This document shows, one piece after another, positions 11,617-22,869 of a DNA stretch of 64,000 nucleotides. Within the stretch, counting starts at the first letter, position 1; every line of letters begins with the position of its first letter. The stretch covers positions 45,907,270 to 45,971,269 of the forward strand of contig NC_085875.1 in NCBI RefSeq assembly GCF_034702125.1, given 5' to 3'. The position numbers and the translations under genes are program-made. This DNA is from Engraulis encrasicolus (taxonomy: Eukaryota > Chordata > Actinopteri > Clupeiformes > Engraulidae). The notes under the pieces were generated by a model. That model searched no databases. It was not told where the DNA came from and saw only the letters and a program-made list of their open reading frames with translations.

Positions 11617-11960
11617 CAGGTCCTTCTAAAAAAATGTGCATATTGTGATTAAGTTCATTTTTCCCCCCATAATGTAATGCTAAAAATTTTACTTTCATAT
11701 ATTTTAGATTCACTGCACGCCAACTGAAATATTAAAGGTCTTTTATTGTTTTAATACTGATGATTTTGGCATACATCTTATGAAAACCCAAAATTCCAAT
11801 CTCAAAAAATTAGTACATCATGAAAAGGTTGTCTAAACAAGCTATTAACCTAATCATCTGAATCACCAAATTAACTGTAAACACCTGCAAAAGATTCCTG
11901 AGGCTTTTAAAAAGTCCCAGCCTGGTTCATTACTCAAAACCTCAATCATTGGTAAGACCT
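11617..11960 (+). mobile_element. Tc1/mariner 5' end fragment
   Basis: The segment starts CAGGTCCTTCTAAAAAA just after TA and continues with the familiar fish Tc1-like left region (AACCTAATCATCTGAATCA, AAAAGATTCCTGAGGC, TCATTACTCAAAACC). It breaks off just after TCATTGGTAAGAC, where the transposase frame would begin. No right terminal repeat was found, so this is a truncated copy. Confidence 0.75.
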
Positions 11961-12088
11961 GACTGCATTTAACATTGAAGTCAATGGCAGTGGCATTGCA
12001 TGAGAGTTATGGAAGCCCAGATATCCTTGATGCTTTGCTGTCAGCTGTTTTTTGTTCTTTGATCTGGTGACCCACACTTCCCTCTTCA

Positions 12089-12258
12089 TTATACCCCATA
12101 GATTTCCATACCACGTTTTGGTGCTTTGGTGGTATGGACATTCTAACTCACCAGACATAACATCCCATTCATTTTCAATGGAGTTTCAATTTCTGGCAAA
12201 TTAGAATGCCCATACCACCAAATCACCAAAACGTGGTATGGAAATCTATGGGGTATAA
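12089..12258. mobile_element. Short foldback MITE (170 bp)
   Basis: Arms at about 12089-12147 and 12203-12258 are inverted copies, for example CCATACCACGTTTTGGTG against CACCAAAACGTGGTATGG, with a loop of about 55 bases. No TSD is obvious and there is no coding capacity. Confidence 0.8.
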
Positions 12259-13289
12259 CTGTGATTATGTTTCGCCGCATTATACAGCAGTCAATGTTTT
12301 ATTTTACAAAACAGTAACTCATGATATTTTAAATATTCAGTATTCAGTCATTATTGAGCATCTTCATGTTTTCATGTCTTCATGTTCTTTGACATAATTT
12401 GATGTAATTTATATGTGTGTGCCAACTAGCCCCACCACCTTCCAAATTCACAACGAATCTTTAATCACATATAGGTGCAAACAATGAATCCTCAACCAAC
12501 GTTGAATGTGCCTAATATTTAGCTGCGATGTGAACCTTTTAGAATATCTTTGTTTGGGAGTTTTACAGCAATATGACAAAGATATGACACTCGAACTGAA
12601 AAGTGTGCCAACTCACCCTGGTGTCCCCTACATCATTTGTCACTGTCTGGAGAAAACTTAACTCCACTCTCTATTATTTTTTAATTGGGTTAGTGTATTC
12701 TAAACAAATAAAGATTGCATCATTACAAAGTGAGTTTCGAATAAGTAATAAAACTCATATGATCATGGATGTCATGTATGAAACCTGTCATGAAAAACAT
12801 TAAGGATTGTATTAAATTGCAGACACATACATTAGATATTACACATTCAATTTGTAATCATATAAAATATATATTTACTCTTAATGCCTTATCTTTTAAT
12901 GATATTTAGTAAAAAAAAAAAAAAGTTTTGTACATGCATTCGTAAAAGCACAAAGCAGAACACAGCTGTCAAGAGAATATTTCCAATACACTTCCACGGC
13001 ATGAAGCAGTGCTTCAAACAAATTCGCAAGTTCAGAGTTTAAAACAGTGTTTTTTGGTGCAGAGCGTACATTGTACATGAAATCAAACCTTTTACAGTGA
13101 TTGTGATCGTGCTGCATAGATGTCAAAAGTAAAAGTAAAAAAAAGAAACACAGTTTCAGGTATCTTATCTGAGTAATCAGTAGACCTGTGTACTTGTCTT
13201 ACGGTTGGATCAAATTTGTGGTAGGTTCTTGTTAGGATTTTAGTGTTTAGTAAACACAGTCTATCTACCTCATTAGGTACAATGTAACT
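12259..13289. other. AT-rich spacer, nothing recognised
   Basis: Only short frames. A poly-A stretch (about 12909-12923) is present. No splice-bounded coding exon could be supported. Confidence 0.4.
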
Positions 13290-13604
13290 CAGTGTTTTTC
13301 AACTCTGGGGTCGGGACTCCATATCGGGTCATTTGGACTTCAAATGGGGTCCCCTAATGAGAATGTGAAATGTGAAAAAATAATACCAACAAATAGGCTA
13401 TCACTAATTAATATTATATAAACCAATGAAATATTGTGATTGAAACACAGCATACAGTCTTAGCATACAGCATACAGTCCATAAGTAATAGCCTGCAAGA
13501 TAGCTCAGTCGTATTTTCTGTTTTTGAAAAAAATGTTTATGGGGTCCCCATAAATTTGTGATGTCAAAATGGGGTCCCGTGGCAAAATATTGTGGGAACC
13601 ACTG
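13290..13604. mobile_element. hAT-like MITE (CAGTG...CACTG)
   Basis: It begins CAGTGTTTTTCAACTCTGGGGTC and ends GTGGGAACCACTG, with GGGGTCCC blocks in both halves, a pattern of hAT (Charlie-like) MITEs. Flanking 8-mers do not match, so the copy is old or a boundary is off. Confidence 0.6.
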
Positions 13605-14478
13605 GACTAAGTGGTGTAACAGCTATGTAATATCATGTGTACTTACAACTTGAATTTACTATTGGCCTACTTTTGACACCTCTGCTGATCAGTAGCAGTG
13701 CTCATAACTTAAAGCAGTTGGAGTGCACTGCTGCTAGATAGATTGAGAAAGAAAAAACAGTGCATTTGTTTTCTTGACAAAGAACTGCAAAAAATGACAA
13801 CTTATAAGTTGCTAAATAAAACACAGGATATTACGCTTTAGCAAGCAGTAGATTCCGTATGCACATTGAATGAATTGAATTCATGCTTTACAGCAACTTT
13901 GCAATAGCAGGTAAGACAATAGCCAATAAATTGAATCAAATTGTGTGAAAAATGTGAAATAATACATTGTGTAAGACATACATTTTGTTGGTAAAACCTG
14001 CCGCACACTGGTAACAATAACCCACCCCTAATATGTGCCTGCCCATACATCTTGTGGCGCAGCAAAAGTGTTCTGCCCAAGTCAGTCTGGCAAAGGTGGC
14101 CATCTCTGATATTTCGAATCAGCCAAGGATTCAGAGCCAGTAAAATGTGTGTGTTTTCAATGGCTTGATGGGGTATAGCCTATTGAAGGCGAAAACACAA
14201 TAATTCTGTCATTGGCCCCACAGGTTGGTACATTCGAGTGGTGGATTGCTGCTTCATCTAGTCGCATACATTTCATAGAAGTTGGCCAAGCCCTCCCTAT
14301 GAGAACTTTGCCAGACGAATACTTAGAGAGCTTTGGAGTCGCTAGCTAGTCAGTCAACCTTTGATCTGTCTCCACCCATGGCTCCATTTTGTCTCTTCCA
14401 ACTGGTTCTTCCCTGGTTGTGATTTTTTTCCTGTGTCCATTTATGGCACCTTTTGGACTTGAATGTTTTCAATGTGTG
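13605..14478. other. Region 3' of the B7-like gene
   Basis: On the minus strand this follows the stop codon at 14479 and would hold the 3' UTR. I found no clear AATAAA on the minus strand near the stop. Several short frames are open but unrecognised. Confidence 0.35.
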
Positions 14479-14660
14479 TCAGCATGGTACAAGTTGGAAT
14501 TGCTCTTCGGTTTCTTTATGTGCTTCGTGTGTTTTCAGTTTGCATAAAAGTATTAGGCCAGCAATAATTAATAATATGAACAGTAGGCATACAGGTAAGA
14601 TAATGACTCTATCCCTGTAAATTAGACGTCCACTGCTGGGATTGGCAATATCTTCATGTT
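14479..14660 (-). CDS. B7/HHLA2-like receptor, membrane and tail exon
   Basis: Last coding exon of the gene whose Ig exons lie at 14784-15068 and 15415-15771. The acceptor is TTATAAACAG|AACATG; a phase-1 join to the previous exon gives Glu at the seam. It encodes 59 residues plus stop: a stalk (HEDIANPSSGRLIYRDR), a single hydrophobic helix of about 21 residues, and a 22-residue tail beginning KLKTHEAHKE and ending QLVPC. The tail has no tyrosine, so no ITIM or ITSM can be present in this exon. This frame includes no in-frame start, so it is only apparent after splicing. Confidence 0.8.
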
Positions 14661-14783
14661 CTGTTTATAAGAAAGACAACAAAAATGTATTCAGCATCAT
14701 ATCTTAGTGATACCCAATATTTGAACAATTTAAGTAGTATACCGACAGCAATTTACGTGTATTTATCTCTTTTCAGTACTTAC

Positions 14784-15068
14784 CAATGACTACAGTGATG
14801 TTCCTCTGAATATCCTGCATGAGTTCTGTGTTCCTCAGGATGAAGTTGAGAGGGGCGTTGGAGCTCCATGTCACAGTCAAGACGCTGGTCACGGTGTAAA
14901 GTCCCGAGTCTGCGTCCCGTGTGAAATTGGTCTTGGTGCTGTTGGTAAGGTCCTCTTCACCTTGAAGCCAGCTCAAGGTCGGGGCTGGGAATCCACCTCC
15001 AGATGTCAGGAGAAGCTCCACGCCTCCGGACTGCACAGAGAACTGCAGCACTGGCTCTGAATACAGGG
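14784..15068 (-). CDS. B7/HHLA2-like receptor, IgC-like exon
   Basis: The exon is bounded by an acceptor (TTTCTCTTTTTAG|CCC) and a donor (ATTG|GTAAGT), both phase 1, as is standard for Ig-domain exons. The 95-codon product contains GGGFPAPTLSWL, which aligns with the B-C strand region of B7-family C domains, and N-glycosylation sites NST, NFT and NIT. The two canonical disulfide cysteines are absent: the B-strand position reads ELLLTSGGG and the F-strand position NFILRN. Length and exon phase are normal, so this looks like a genuine domain variant and not a broken exon. Confidence 0.8.
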
Positions 15069-15414
15069 CTAAAAAGAGAAATATGCACCAAACTGAGACT
15101 CGTGCTGATGACACAATCAATGAATGATGTGAATTCACAATTACTTCAGCACCAGCAGTCACACCCATACAATTAGGCTACTACTAATAATGAGGCTAAT
15201 AACTGGTCAGTTTAAACCCTCTTGACTATTGAATTCATTTGCAATAACATAGAACGCCCCATGCACCATTATTATTTTTTTTCCATTTGTGTAAGCATTT
15301 TTGGTCTAAACAGCACTTTTTATATTCATCTTATACTTTTTACACTATCCTAGTCATACTGTATGTTGATGTCAAAAGAGGGTACAGTGTAATGCATGTT
15401 GTAAGCCTATCTAC

Positions 15415-15771
15415 CTGCCACTTTGACAGGGAAGCTCTTCTTCTCGCTGCCCAGGTTAGTGCCCACAGTGCAGATGTACTCCCCCATGTCCTCCACAGCC
15501 ACCTTGTCCAGCCTGAGGGAGGCATTGCCCATCTGCATCTCCGAGTGGAACAGGCTGGTGCGCCCCACATAGTGGCCACTCTGACGCTTCAGCTGGTCCT
15601 GGCTGTAAGAGTAGCTGTGGACTATTTCAGAGTTGCGATGCCAGGTGATGACAATCCAATCTGGTTGCCAGTCATTGCCCAGGGAGAAAGTGCAGGGCAA
15701 GATGGCAGGCTCATCCACTGACATCACCAGGGAACGTGGAACTGTGACCTTGATAATTGTGCCATTTTCAT
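15415..15771 (-). CDS. B7/HHLA2-like receptor, IgV exon
   Basis: B7-family proteins are cell-surface ligands that tune T-cell activation. This 119-codon phase-1/phase-1 exon (acceptor TTCTCAACAG|ATG, donor GGCAG|GTAGA) has the V-domain signature: LPCTF for the B-strand Cys, VITWHRN for the core Trp, VHSYSYSQDQL, GRTSLF, GNASLRL and DMGEYICTVG for the F-strand Cys. The run VHSY...RTSLF...GNASL resembles human HHLA2 more than PD-L1 or VTCN1, but fish CD276-like and butyrophilin-like proteins share it. With the exons downstream it makes a V-C-membrane-short-tail protein. The signal-peptide exon should lie to the right of 15771 on this strand and was not identified, so the gene is annotated 5'-incomplete. 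Orthology is inferred from motif reading only. Confidence 0.8.
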
Positions 15772-16029
15772 CTGTTGAGAAAAAAAAACGTACCTGAGTA
15801 ATTTCATCTCACGTCTGTAATTAAAGTGGATGTAAATGAAAGCTGTTGAGCTCAATACGTACATAATAATTTACATATGATGATTGATGATATGATTTAG
15901 TTATTTCACACCAAGATTATTGTAACATATTGTATTATCTGTATTGACAGACAGCTCACTTTTTATTGCCTTCAAATAACCCCTAGAGGCAGATCCTAGG
16001 GGCCCCGGCCCCCGGGCTATCTTAGTCCG

Positions 16030-16500
16030 GCTCTTCATACGGGCTTAGTACGTCCTTCATATAAGATGGGGCTGTTCTTGAGGTGATTTTGTAGGCAAGC
16101 GTCATAACCTTGTGCTTCATTCAGATAATCACCAGTAGCCAGTGCAACTCAATAAATACAGGAGTAACATAGGCCCATTTGGGTTGAGGGAACACCAAAC
16201 ACGCCACCACATTCTGGACCGTCTGCTGTGGTTCTATTGCACAAGCAGGTAGACCTGCCAGGAGGGAGTGCATTTATTTATGCGGTTGATGACCACGGCC
16301 TGAACCAGTAGCCTAGTTGCGCTGTGTGTTGTGTTAGGTAGGGTCTGATTTTCTGTATGTTAAGCAGCACAAATCGGCAGGCCCGGGTGACTGACACAAT
16401 GTTGTCGGAGAATGACAGATGATCATCAATTCTGATGCCACGGTTTTTGGTGACTTTGTTTGGGGCCACAGTGGCAGAGCCCTTGCCTGATTTACACAAC
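16030..16500 (-). mobile_element. L2-type LINE fragment, decayed
   Basis: The minus strand matches the same RT C-terminal region as the L2 at 1826-2446 (for example TRACRFVLLNIQKIRPYLTQ against TRTCRFQMSNVRNIRPVLTQ), but with stops and frameshifts. It lacks both ends. A piece resembling the MITE at 17013 (15990-16030) adjoins it on the left. Confidence 0.75.
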
Positions 16501-16879
16501 TTTACACAACTTGGTGTGATATATTGACTCCTCAGTTGGGATCACTTGGACAGGTTAAATGGTAGGTGGTGTTCCACAACCATGCCAAAATTATAATGAC
16601 CAAGTTATCATCTGTTACTTAACCCATTGATGCCTAAAGCACCTGCAAAAAACGCCTGCTGAATGCCTAAGCCTCATCCTGCTTTAGAATGTGTTCATTC
16701 AGCTGTAACAAAATCATATATTTATTAAAAAAGCGAAAATATCAAGAGCTTGAATGCAGCATATATGCTGTATATGCACTTTTTCCTGAAATGGGGTGGA
16801 CTGTTCCTGACTTTCTGTAATGTCATAGCAATGTTGTTATGATGTAGTTGAGCCTTTTCAGCAATGAGTGAACGGGCCT

Positions 16880-17000
16880 GTGCTTTGCGCAGACGCTATA
16901 AAATGTGCTAAGGAAGATATTAAGACATCACTCCAGAATAACTGTCAGACATTTCACTCAGAGTCCTCCAACAACACAGACAAATTACTTTTCGAAATGA
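16880..17000 (+). promoter_or_regulatory. Possible TATA promoter and 5' leader
   Basis: CTATAAAATG at about 16898 is followed by a leader-like stretch and then ATG at 16998 in AAATGAAAAG context. A MITE (17013-17261) lies five codons into the frame. Read across the MITE, with one TSD copy, the frame continues for about 50 codons to TGA at 17410. I recognise no product, so this may be chance. Confidence 0.25.
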
Positions 17001-17012
17001 AAAGAGCCCAGG

Positions 17013-17261
17013 CAGGGATGGATTAATGCCTGCAGCCTAGGGGCCCCCACCTGCCAAAAGTGAAAATTTACAGAATTTTGACAAGATGTAATATTGAAAA
17101 ATTCATCTGTCATGTTAAGTGCATTTGGTAGACATGCTATCCTTACGTCCTAGCTGGAAATTATGACATTATATATGTACATTTGCCGTGAAATTTGGCT
17201 TCTAGGGGGGCCCAGAGCAGCCTGTAGCCTAGGGGCCCCAGGCCATTTTAATCCGGCCCTG
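17013..17261. mobile_element. hAT MITE with perfect 8-bp TSD
   Basis: It begins CAGGGATGGATTAA and ends TTAATCCGGCCCTG. Flanks are AGCCCAGG at 17005-17012 and 17262-17269. The interior has inverted CTAGGGGCCCC blocks. The element at 56790-57028 belongs to the same or a close family. Confidence 0.9.
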
Positions 17262-17513
17262 AGCCCAGGAATATTTTGGCTGTCATCAAGTTGAATCATT
17301 AATGTCAAAATCAGAAATCTGTGGCAAGGCAACTGGTAAATTCTGCTTCAGGCTTACTAGGACAAGATCACCGGCTCACGCACAGGCATCACTGGGGAAC
17401 TTTGTCTGAGATACGTTGATTGCAAACCACAAACTTCTCACTTCTCAACCATCCCAATATTTCATACAATATAGGCCAACAGAAATCAACCGTACCAGAT
17501 CATTTTAAATACT

Positions 17514-18956
17514 AACCCCAACTCCGATGAAGTTGGGACGTTTGGTAAACAGTGAATAAAATCAAAATGCTATCATTTTCAAAACACTCAATCTATTCAT
17601 TAGATGGAGAATAGTGAAAAGACAACATATTAAGTGTTAAAACCGAGAAAAAATATTGTTTTGGGGGACATATGTACTCATTTCTAATTTGAGAAATCCA
17701 ACACGTCTCAAAAGAGTTGGGACGGGGACAATAAATGGCAGCAAATGTCGAGGAAGACTAAAAACAAAACAAAAGACAACACTTAACAGTTAAATACATT
17801 AACCGATGAGATGATTTTATATAAAAAACAGTGTTAATTCCTATCTTGGACATGATTTCACCAGCTTAAATGGTGGGTGTATTCCTTGTCATGTTTTGCA
17901 ATGTTTTCCTTTCTGTAGTGCTTACAGTGTGACAGGTCTTGACCAAAAACCCACCATTTTATCACATGCTGGTCCTTATGATGGAGCCAAACTGTTAAAA
18001 CATAGTAGAGAATGCAATTTGACCTTACTATGTGGCAGTAATCGAAGATCTCCCTTCAAAATATAATGCATGAGTGGCTTTTCATGCTGTTTAAAACCCA
18101 TTTATACCATTCAGCACTGTATTTAACTCTACAGATGAGTGAGAACATCTTAACCAATGCACTACTGCATCCGCATGCCATCATGGAGGCTGACTTTTGA
18201 AGCTAGCACTAACACAAGTTGGATGGTCCATTTTCACTGTAGCACAGGATGTGCAATGCTCTATTATTGTCAAAAAGAATGGACTTCTACAACTTCTGCT
18301 GACTTCTGTTAGCAAAGGACAGTTTCCCATGTCTTCTGGGTCTATTTCAAGTGAGCTCAGGTGCTTAGGAGAATGTTAACCCCCTGTGTCATTTTCATGC
18401 ATTAAGCATTCTTAATATGGTCAATTTTCAATAGCTCTAGCACTCCAGGAATTAGAGTGAGACTACAGCCAATATATATTTCATGATGTCATGAACCTAT
18501 ACAATGATTTTATTAACAAAAATATGTCTTATATACACTCAATCGTGGTAAATCAAAGGGAATTCAAAAATGTATGTAATAACTATGGTAATTATTCCCT
18601 TTGCATCTTTAATTCTGAGTGACTCAGCCTCTCTGTGATGATCTTATACCTGGACACCTATATTGTCCGTCAGTACAATTCATTTTGAAATGTTCTTCTT
18701 TGTTGTTTTATCTTATTTGGATGTTTACTAAATTTCACTGATCCCCGTCCCAACTCTTTTGAGACGTGTTGGATTTATCAAATTAGAAATGAGTACATAT
18801 GTCCCCCAAAACAATATTTTTTCTCGGTTTTAACACTTAATATGTTGTCTTTTCACTATTCTCCATCTAATGAATAGATTGAATGTTTTGAAAATGATAG
18901 CATTTTGATTTTATTCACTGTTTACCAAACGTCCCAACTTCATCGGAGTTGGGGTT
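17514..18956. mobile_element. DNA element with 215-bp inverted repeats
   Basis: Arms 17514-17728 and 18742-18956 are near-perfect inverted copies starting AACCCCAACTCCGATGAAG. The interior of about 1 kb has only short frames (the longest about 60 codons at 18197-18379), so the element is non-autonomous. I could not settle the TSD; neither TA, TTAA nor an 8-mer is clear. Superfamily unassigned. Confidence 0.85.
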
Positions 18957-20664
18957 TGTAAAACATAATAATACTGCATATTGAATATTGGGGGCAGCAT
19001 GTTTGCACCTTTTTGCAGGTAGCAGGTTGGAGAGTGGTGAACAAGTTGAAATTCTGCTGGCATCTCTGCAGGTTACTGCAAATATGAAAATTAGAAAGAA
19101 ATAGTTACACCTACCCTGGCAAAATGCTTTCCAGGCATGCAGGCCCACACAAAGAAAACCTAATTGCATTTGTATAATCCAATGTTTCAAGGTCATTTCT
19201 ATGGCACAAGTATCCTTGGTGCGAAAAGTGTTTTATTGTAACACATTCAGTCGTAATTCCCTTTAGGTTTTTGAGACACACACACGGAACAGTGGCAAAA
19301 GTCCCAACTGAAGCTGCTGTGCAACAGCCCTCGAATACTACACTATGGGTGGAGTCTCATTTGTCTATCTCATTTTTCCCATATTTCATGTCTAGCCATA
19401 GCCACCCCCCCCCCTTTTCATACCATGCACAAGGGTATGTTTGTCCTTTCCAAGAAAATTGTTGTAGAGTGTTTCGCATATTCAAGTTTCCTTTATATAC
19501 TACAGTAGATTTATATCTGGGTTTACGCCCTGATGAAGACCCAGTGCGGGTTGAAACCGCTTGGCGGTTTTATCTTTGTAACAATGCCCATGGATTAATA
19601 AAGGGTTTTTATAATAAGGACAATCCTTGTCGGCCTGTGGAGTTGCCTGAAGTCGGCCCTAGTGCCAACACGCTCTAAATGAAAGGACTTTAGTCTTCTT
19701 ACTTCAAGAGCACCAACAGTTTGGAGTTTACTTAGTTGGAAAACAAGGGCGCTCAGACAACCTTTTCTGTTTATACTGTAAAGCCTATTGCAAATGAACT
19801 TGTTAATAAGCCATATCAACTGTGTTACTCTGCCTATTGTAAAAATGTCCTCTTTATTCATATTTGTTGTGAATACAATTTGCACTGCACTTGTTTGTTT
19901 GCACTGCACTTGTCTTTATTTGACTTGACAAATGTATTCTATTTACTGATGAAAGCTGTATGTCGTATGTTGCTGTATGTTCAGCTGTATGTTGTTTAGA
20001 GCTGGGCTCTGACATGTTACATCGTGAAATATTTGTTGTTGTTAAAAAAACTGGCTTAACTGGTTATGTCGGTCGATCCCAACAGAGTTCTTGTCTTGGT
20101 ATGCTTGAATAAGCACATGGTATGAACTGGACAATTCAGACTTATAAGGATAGAGCAAAGACTGATGGCGAGATAAGGGGTTGCTGCAGTGAGCCAAGGG
20201 TTTTAATTAAGTCCTTATAGAGAATACATCAGTTTATTAAAAAAAATCAACTAACCTCTCCGTAGGTCAAGATTTCACACCACTGACTTCAAGAGGTGAT
20301 TCAAACAGTGTTGTCTTCTGTCAAGTTGCTAGCTCCCTCTGGTGGGTGAAAATCAGCATGCATTCTTTAGCAGAGGTGTTAAACCCTTGTTCAGAAAATT
20401 GTTGACTGGGAGCACACATGCTCGAACGCACAGACACACGCACACACACACAGCCCCAGCTTACCCTAATGATAGCTAAAGAATGTTAAACTGTGCCAAA
20501 ACAAAAAAAATCCCTCACCTTAAGCAGTCAGTGAGGAAATGTTTTTTAAACTTTTACTTTTATCAGTTACAACAAAACTACCCCAACAACAGGGGTCAAA
20601 ATATCAACCTTATTGGTGTGCTCCAATAGCAGTGGCTTCACGAAGGTAGATTGGAGCAGTATCC
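18957..20664. other. Spacer with a GATGAAG/GAAACCG repeat piece
   Basis: No coding exon supported. At about 19530-19640 there is CCTGATGAAGACCCAGTGCG, then GTTGAAACCGC and AATAAAGG, an arrangement like that in the repeat at 27854-28118. The rest shows only short frames. Confidence 0.4.
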
Positions 20665-20797
<133 letters not shown>

Positions 20798-21099
20798 TTG
20801 CGGTAATGCAGTTCTTAAGGTGGAGTGTGGCAGCTGCACCACCTATTGGTGAGATTTAAATGTCTTTGTGACAAATTATTTTGTGTATGCTACCACAGTG
20901 GGTTTACATACAGCTGTAGTGCTCTCAACAATGGCATAATTCACTTACTATGTGTTTGGTTAAATGTTATGTTGTGTGGTCCATCATCTTCACTGTTGTG
21001 TGATACATGTTATTGTTGCGGTCCCTTTAAGTGTTCCGATGACGTTTACCGTTGCCGGCTTTTCTGTCATGCGCGGCGCCATGTTTTTAGTTAATTATA

Positions 21100-22146
21100 T
21101 TACAGTATTTCTCAATTGGTTTTGTACATTTCTCGAATCTCTCTCGCAATTTTCAAAACACAGTATTCATTCTCAAAACAGCTTTAACAAATGGCAAAAC
21201 ACCATGGATGACCTGCAAAACCAAGTCTCTTCCTCAAAATCCTTAGTTTGTCTTTCAAAACCAAGTTTTTGTGTCAATGAACGCGTCAGTCCCCACAAAA
21301 TGGTTAGTCATTGTATCATAGTGTATGGACAAGCAAGTCAACTCAATTTGTCTTGTTGTCAATTGATTAGTACACTCTTGAGGATGTTTTCTGAAGCGAA
21401 ATGTTGTTTAGAATAGATGGAAAATTGGACTTTATATTACATAGATCAGGTAAGATTGTAGATATACATTTAGATGACATATTTATTGAAAGGTTTTCTC
21501 ATCGCAAAATCCAAAAAATAGTCAACTCTGATTGATGTGTGAAAGTGCGCCCTCTACCACCCCTTTTTACTTATCTTGCAGGCCCATGTGGAAAACAATA
21601 TAGAACTGTAAAGCAAAATAAATTTGAAACAATACACTGATACTGTATAAGGTGCACTTACTGTCTTGTGAAATTGTAGGGAAATATTGTAATTTTGCGT
21701 GGAGCGTAATTATAAAGGGCGCATGAGGCAAAGAGTAATATAATGCAGTACAGTGCTTATTATTGTATTGCATGCTTGTTGACACAAATCCAATGGAAAT
21801 TATACAGTGCTTAACACATTATTGCAGCTTGGTAAATCATTTTGCATGTCAAGACTTATACTATGACATAGGGCCTAAATGTTTTGGGGTTTGAGATAGT
21901 TTTGTGTATTCAGTGACAATGCTTTTTGAGTGATATGACAAAAGCAATTGCTAATGTACAAAAAAGCTGAGAATTGTACACAACCATATGCATGATGATG
22001 AAAGCATTTGCTAAATGCTGAAAACTATGAGAAACGTATTTTACCATGTGCACAGATAACAGCAGGAAGTCACAATTGAACAAGATGTTTTGAGAATGGT
22101 AGTTCTGTTGTGAGAAATGTACAAAACCAATTGAGAAATACTGTAA
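21100..22146. mobile_element. DNA element with perfect 35-bp TIRs
   Basis: The left end TTACAGTATTTCTCAATTGG is mirrored at 22112-22146, with 35 identical bases in inverted orientation. Subterminal CATTCTCAAAACA-type motifs repeat on both sides. TTAATTA lies next to each end and may be part of the TSD. Only short frames inside; non-autonomous. Superfamily unassigned. Confidence 0.8.
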
Positions 22147-22869
22147 CTTAATTAATAAACGCGACTCACAGAGTCTTAATGTGAGAAGTTGTACGGCTCG
22201 TTTCTTCGCCTTAAGGCAACTTCCATACAGTGTCCAATCTTGGCCAAAAATTGAAATTGAATAACTAATAATAACCAATATAGACTAAAAATAAGCTTAA
22301 CAATATTCCCATTAGTTAGAAACTTTATAATAATATTGCACCTCTGAACATTACTATTATCGTTACGTTATTAATTTATATGTCCCATTGTACTGACTAA
22401 CAGACCCAGACTATGGTTGTGAAATTTGGTGCGGTGCACAGAAAAAATAGTGTTTCACGACCCATGTAAAGGGGGCCTCGGCTAGAATCTTCCAGTATAT
22501 AGAGGGCCTTGCCATGGATTAGTTTGGGGCCTCCTGGTCTTACTGATATTCCTTTCTATTGGATAAAATGTTCAACAGTGAAACCTTAAAAAGTGTAAAC
22601 CTTTCCTTGTTAGTTCAAAACTTAATGATATTAAATGTGTCAAACTGAAAAATTTTGGTCAGCACCTTGAAAGAAGAGAAAAACGGTTTGGGTGAAGCCT
22701 CCTCCAACCTTTATGAACTGCAAAAATGATATAATCATAGTGTAAAACCAAATAGTGAAAAGCTTGTGTACATTTGTGGTATTTAGAGTTCTGTTTCCTG
22801 ACCACAAGGGGCCGCAGCTCTGAAAGAGATTCTGCTCAGAGTGCAGCACTCTGGGATTCCTTGGAAAGG
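22147..22869. other. Spacer, nothing firmly recognised
   Basis: AT-rich, short frames only. Two GGGGCCTC/GGGGGCCTC blocks near 22470-22530 suggest a decayed repeat. Confidence 0.35.

Noticed and set aside
17150..17332. Signal-peptide exon of the B7-like gene
   Set aside because: The hydrophobic stretch has no ATG start, lies partly in a MITE, and lacks a suitable donor.
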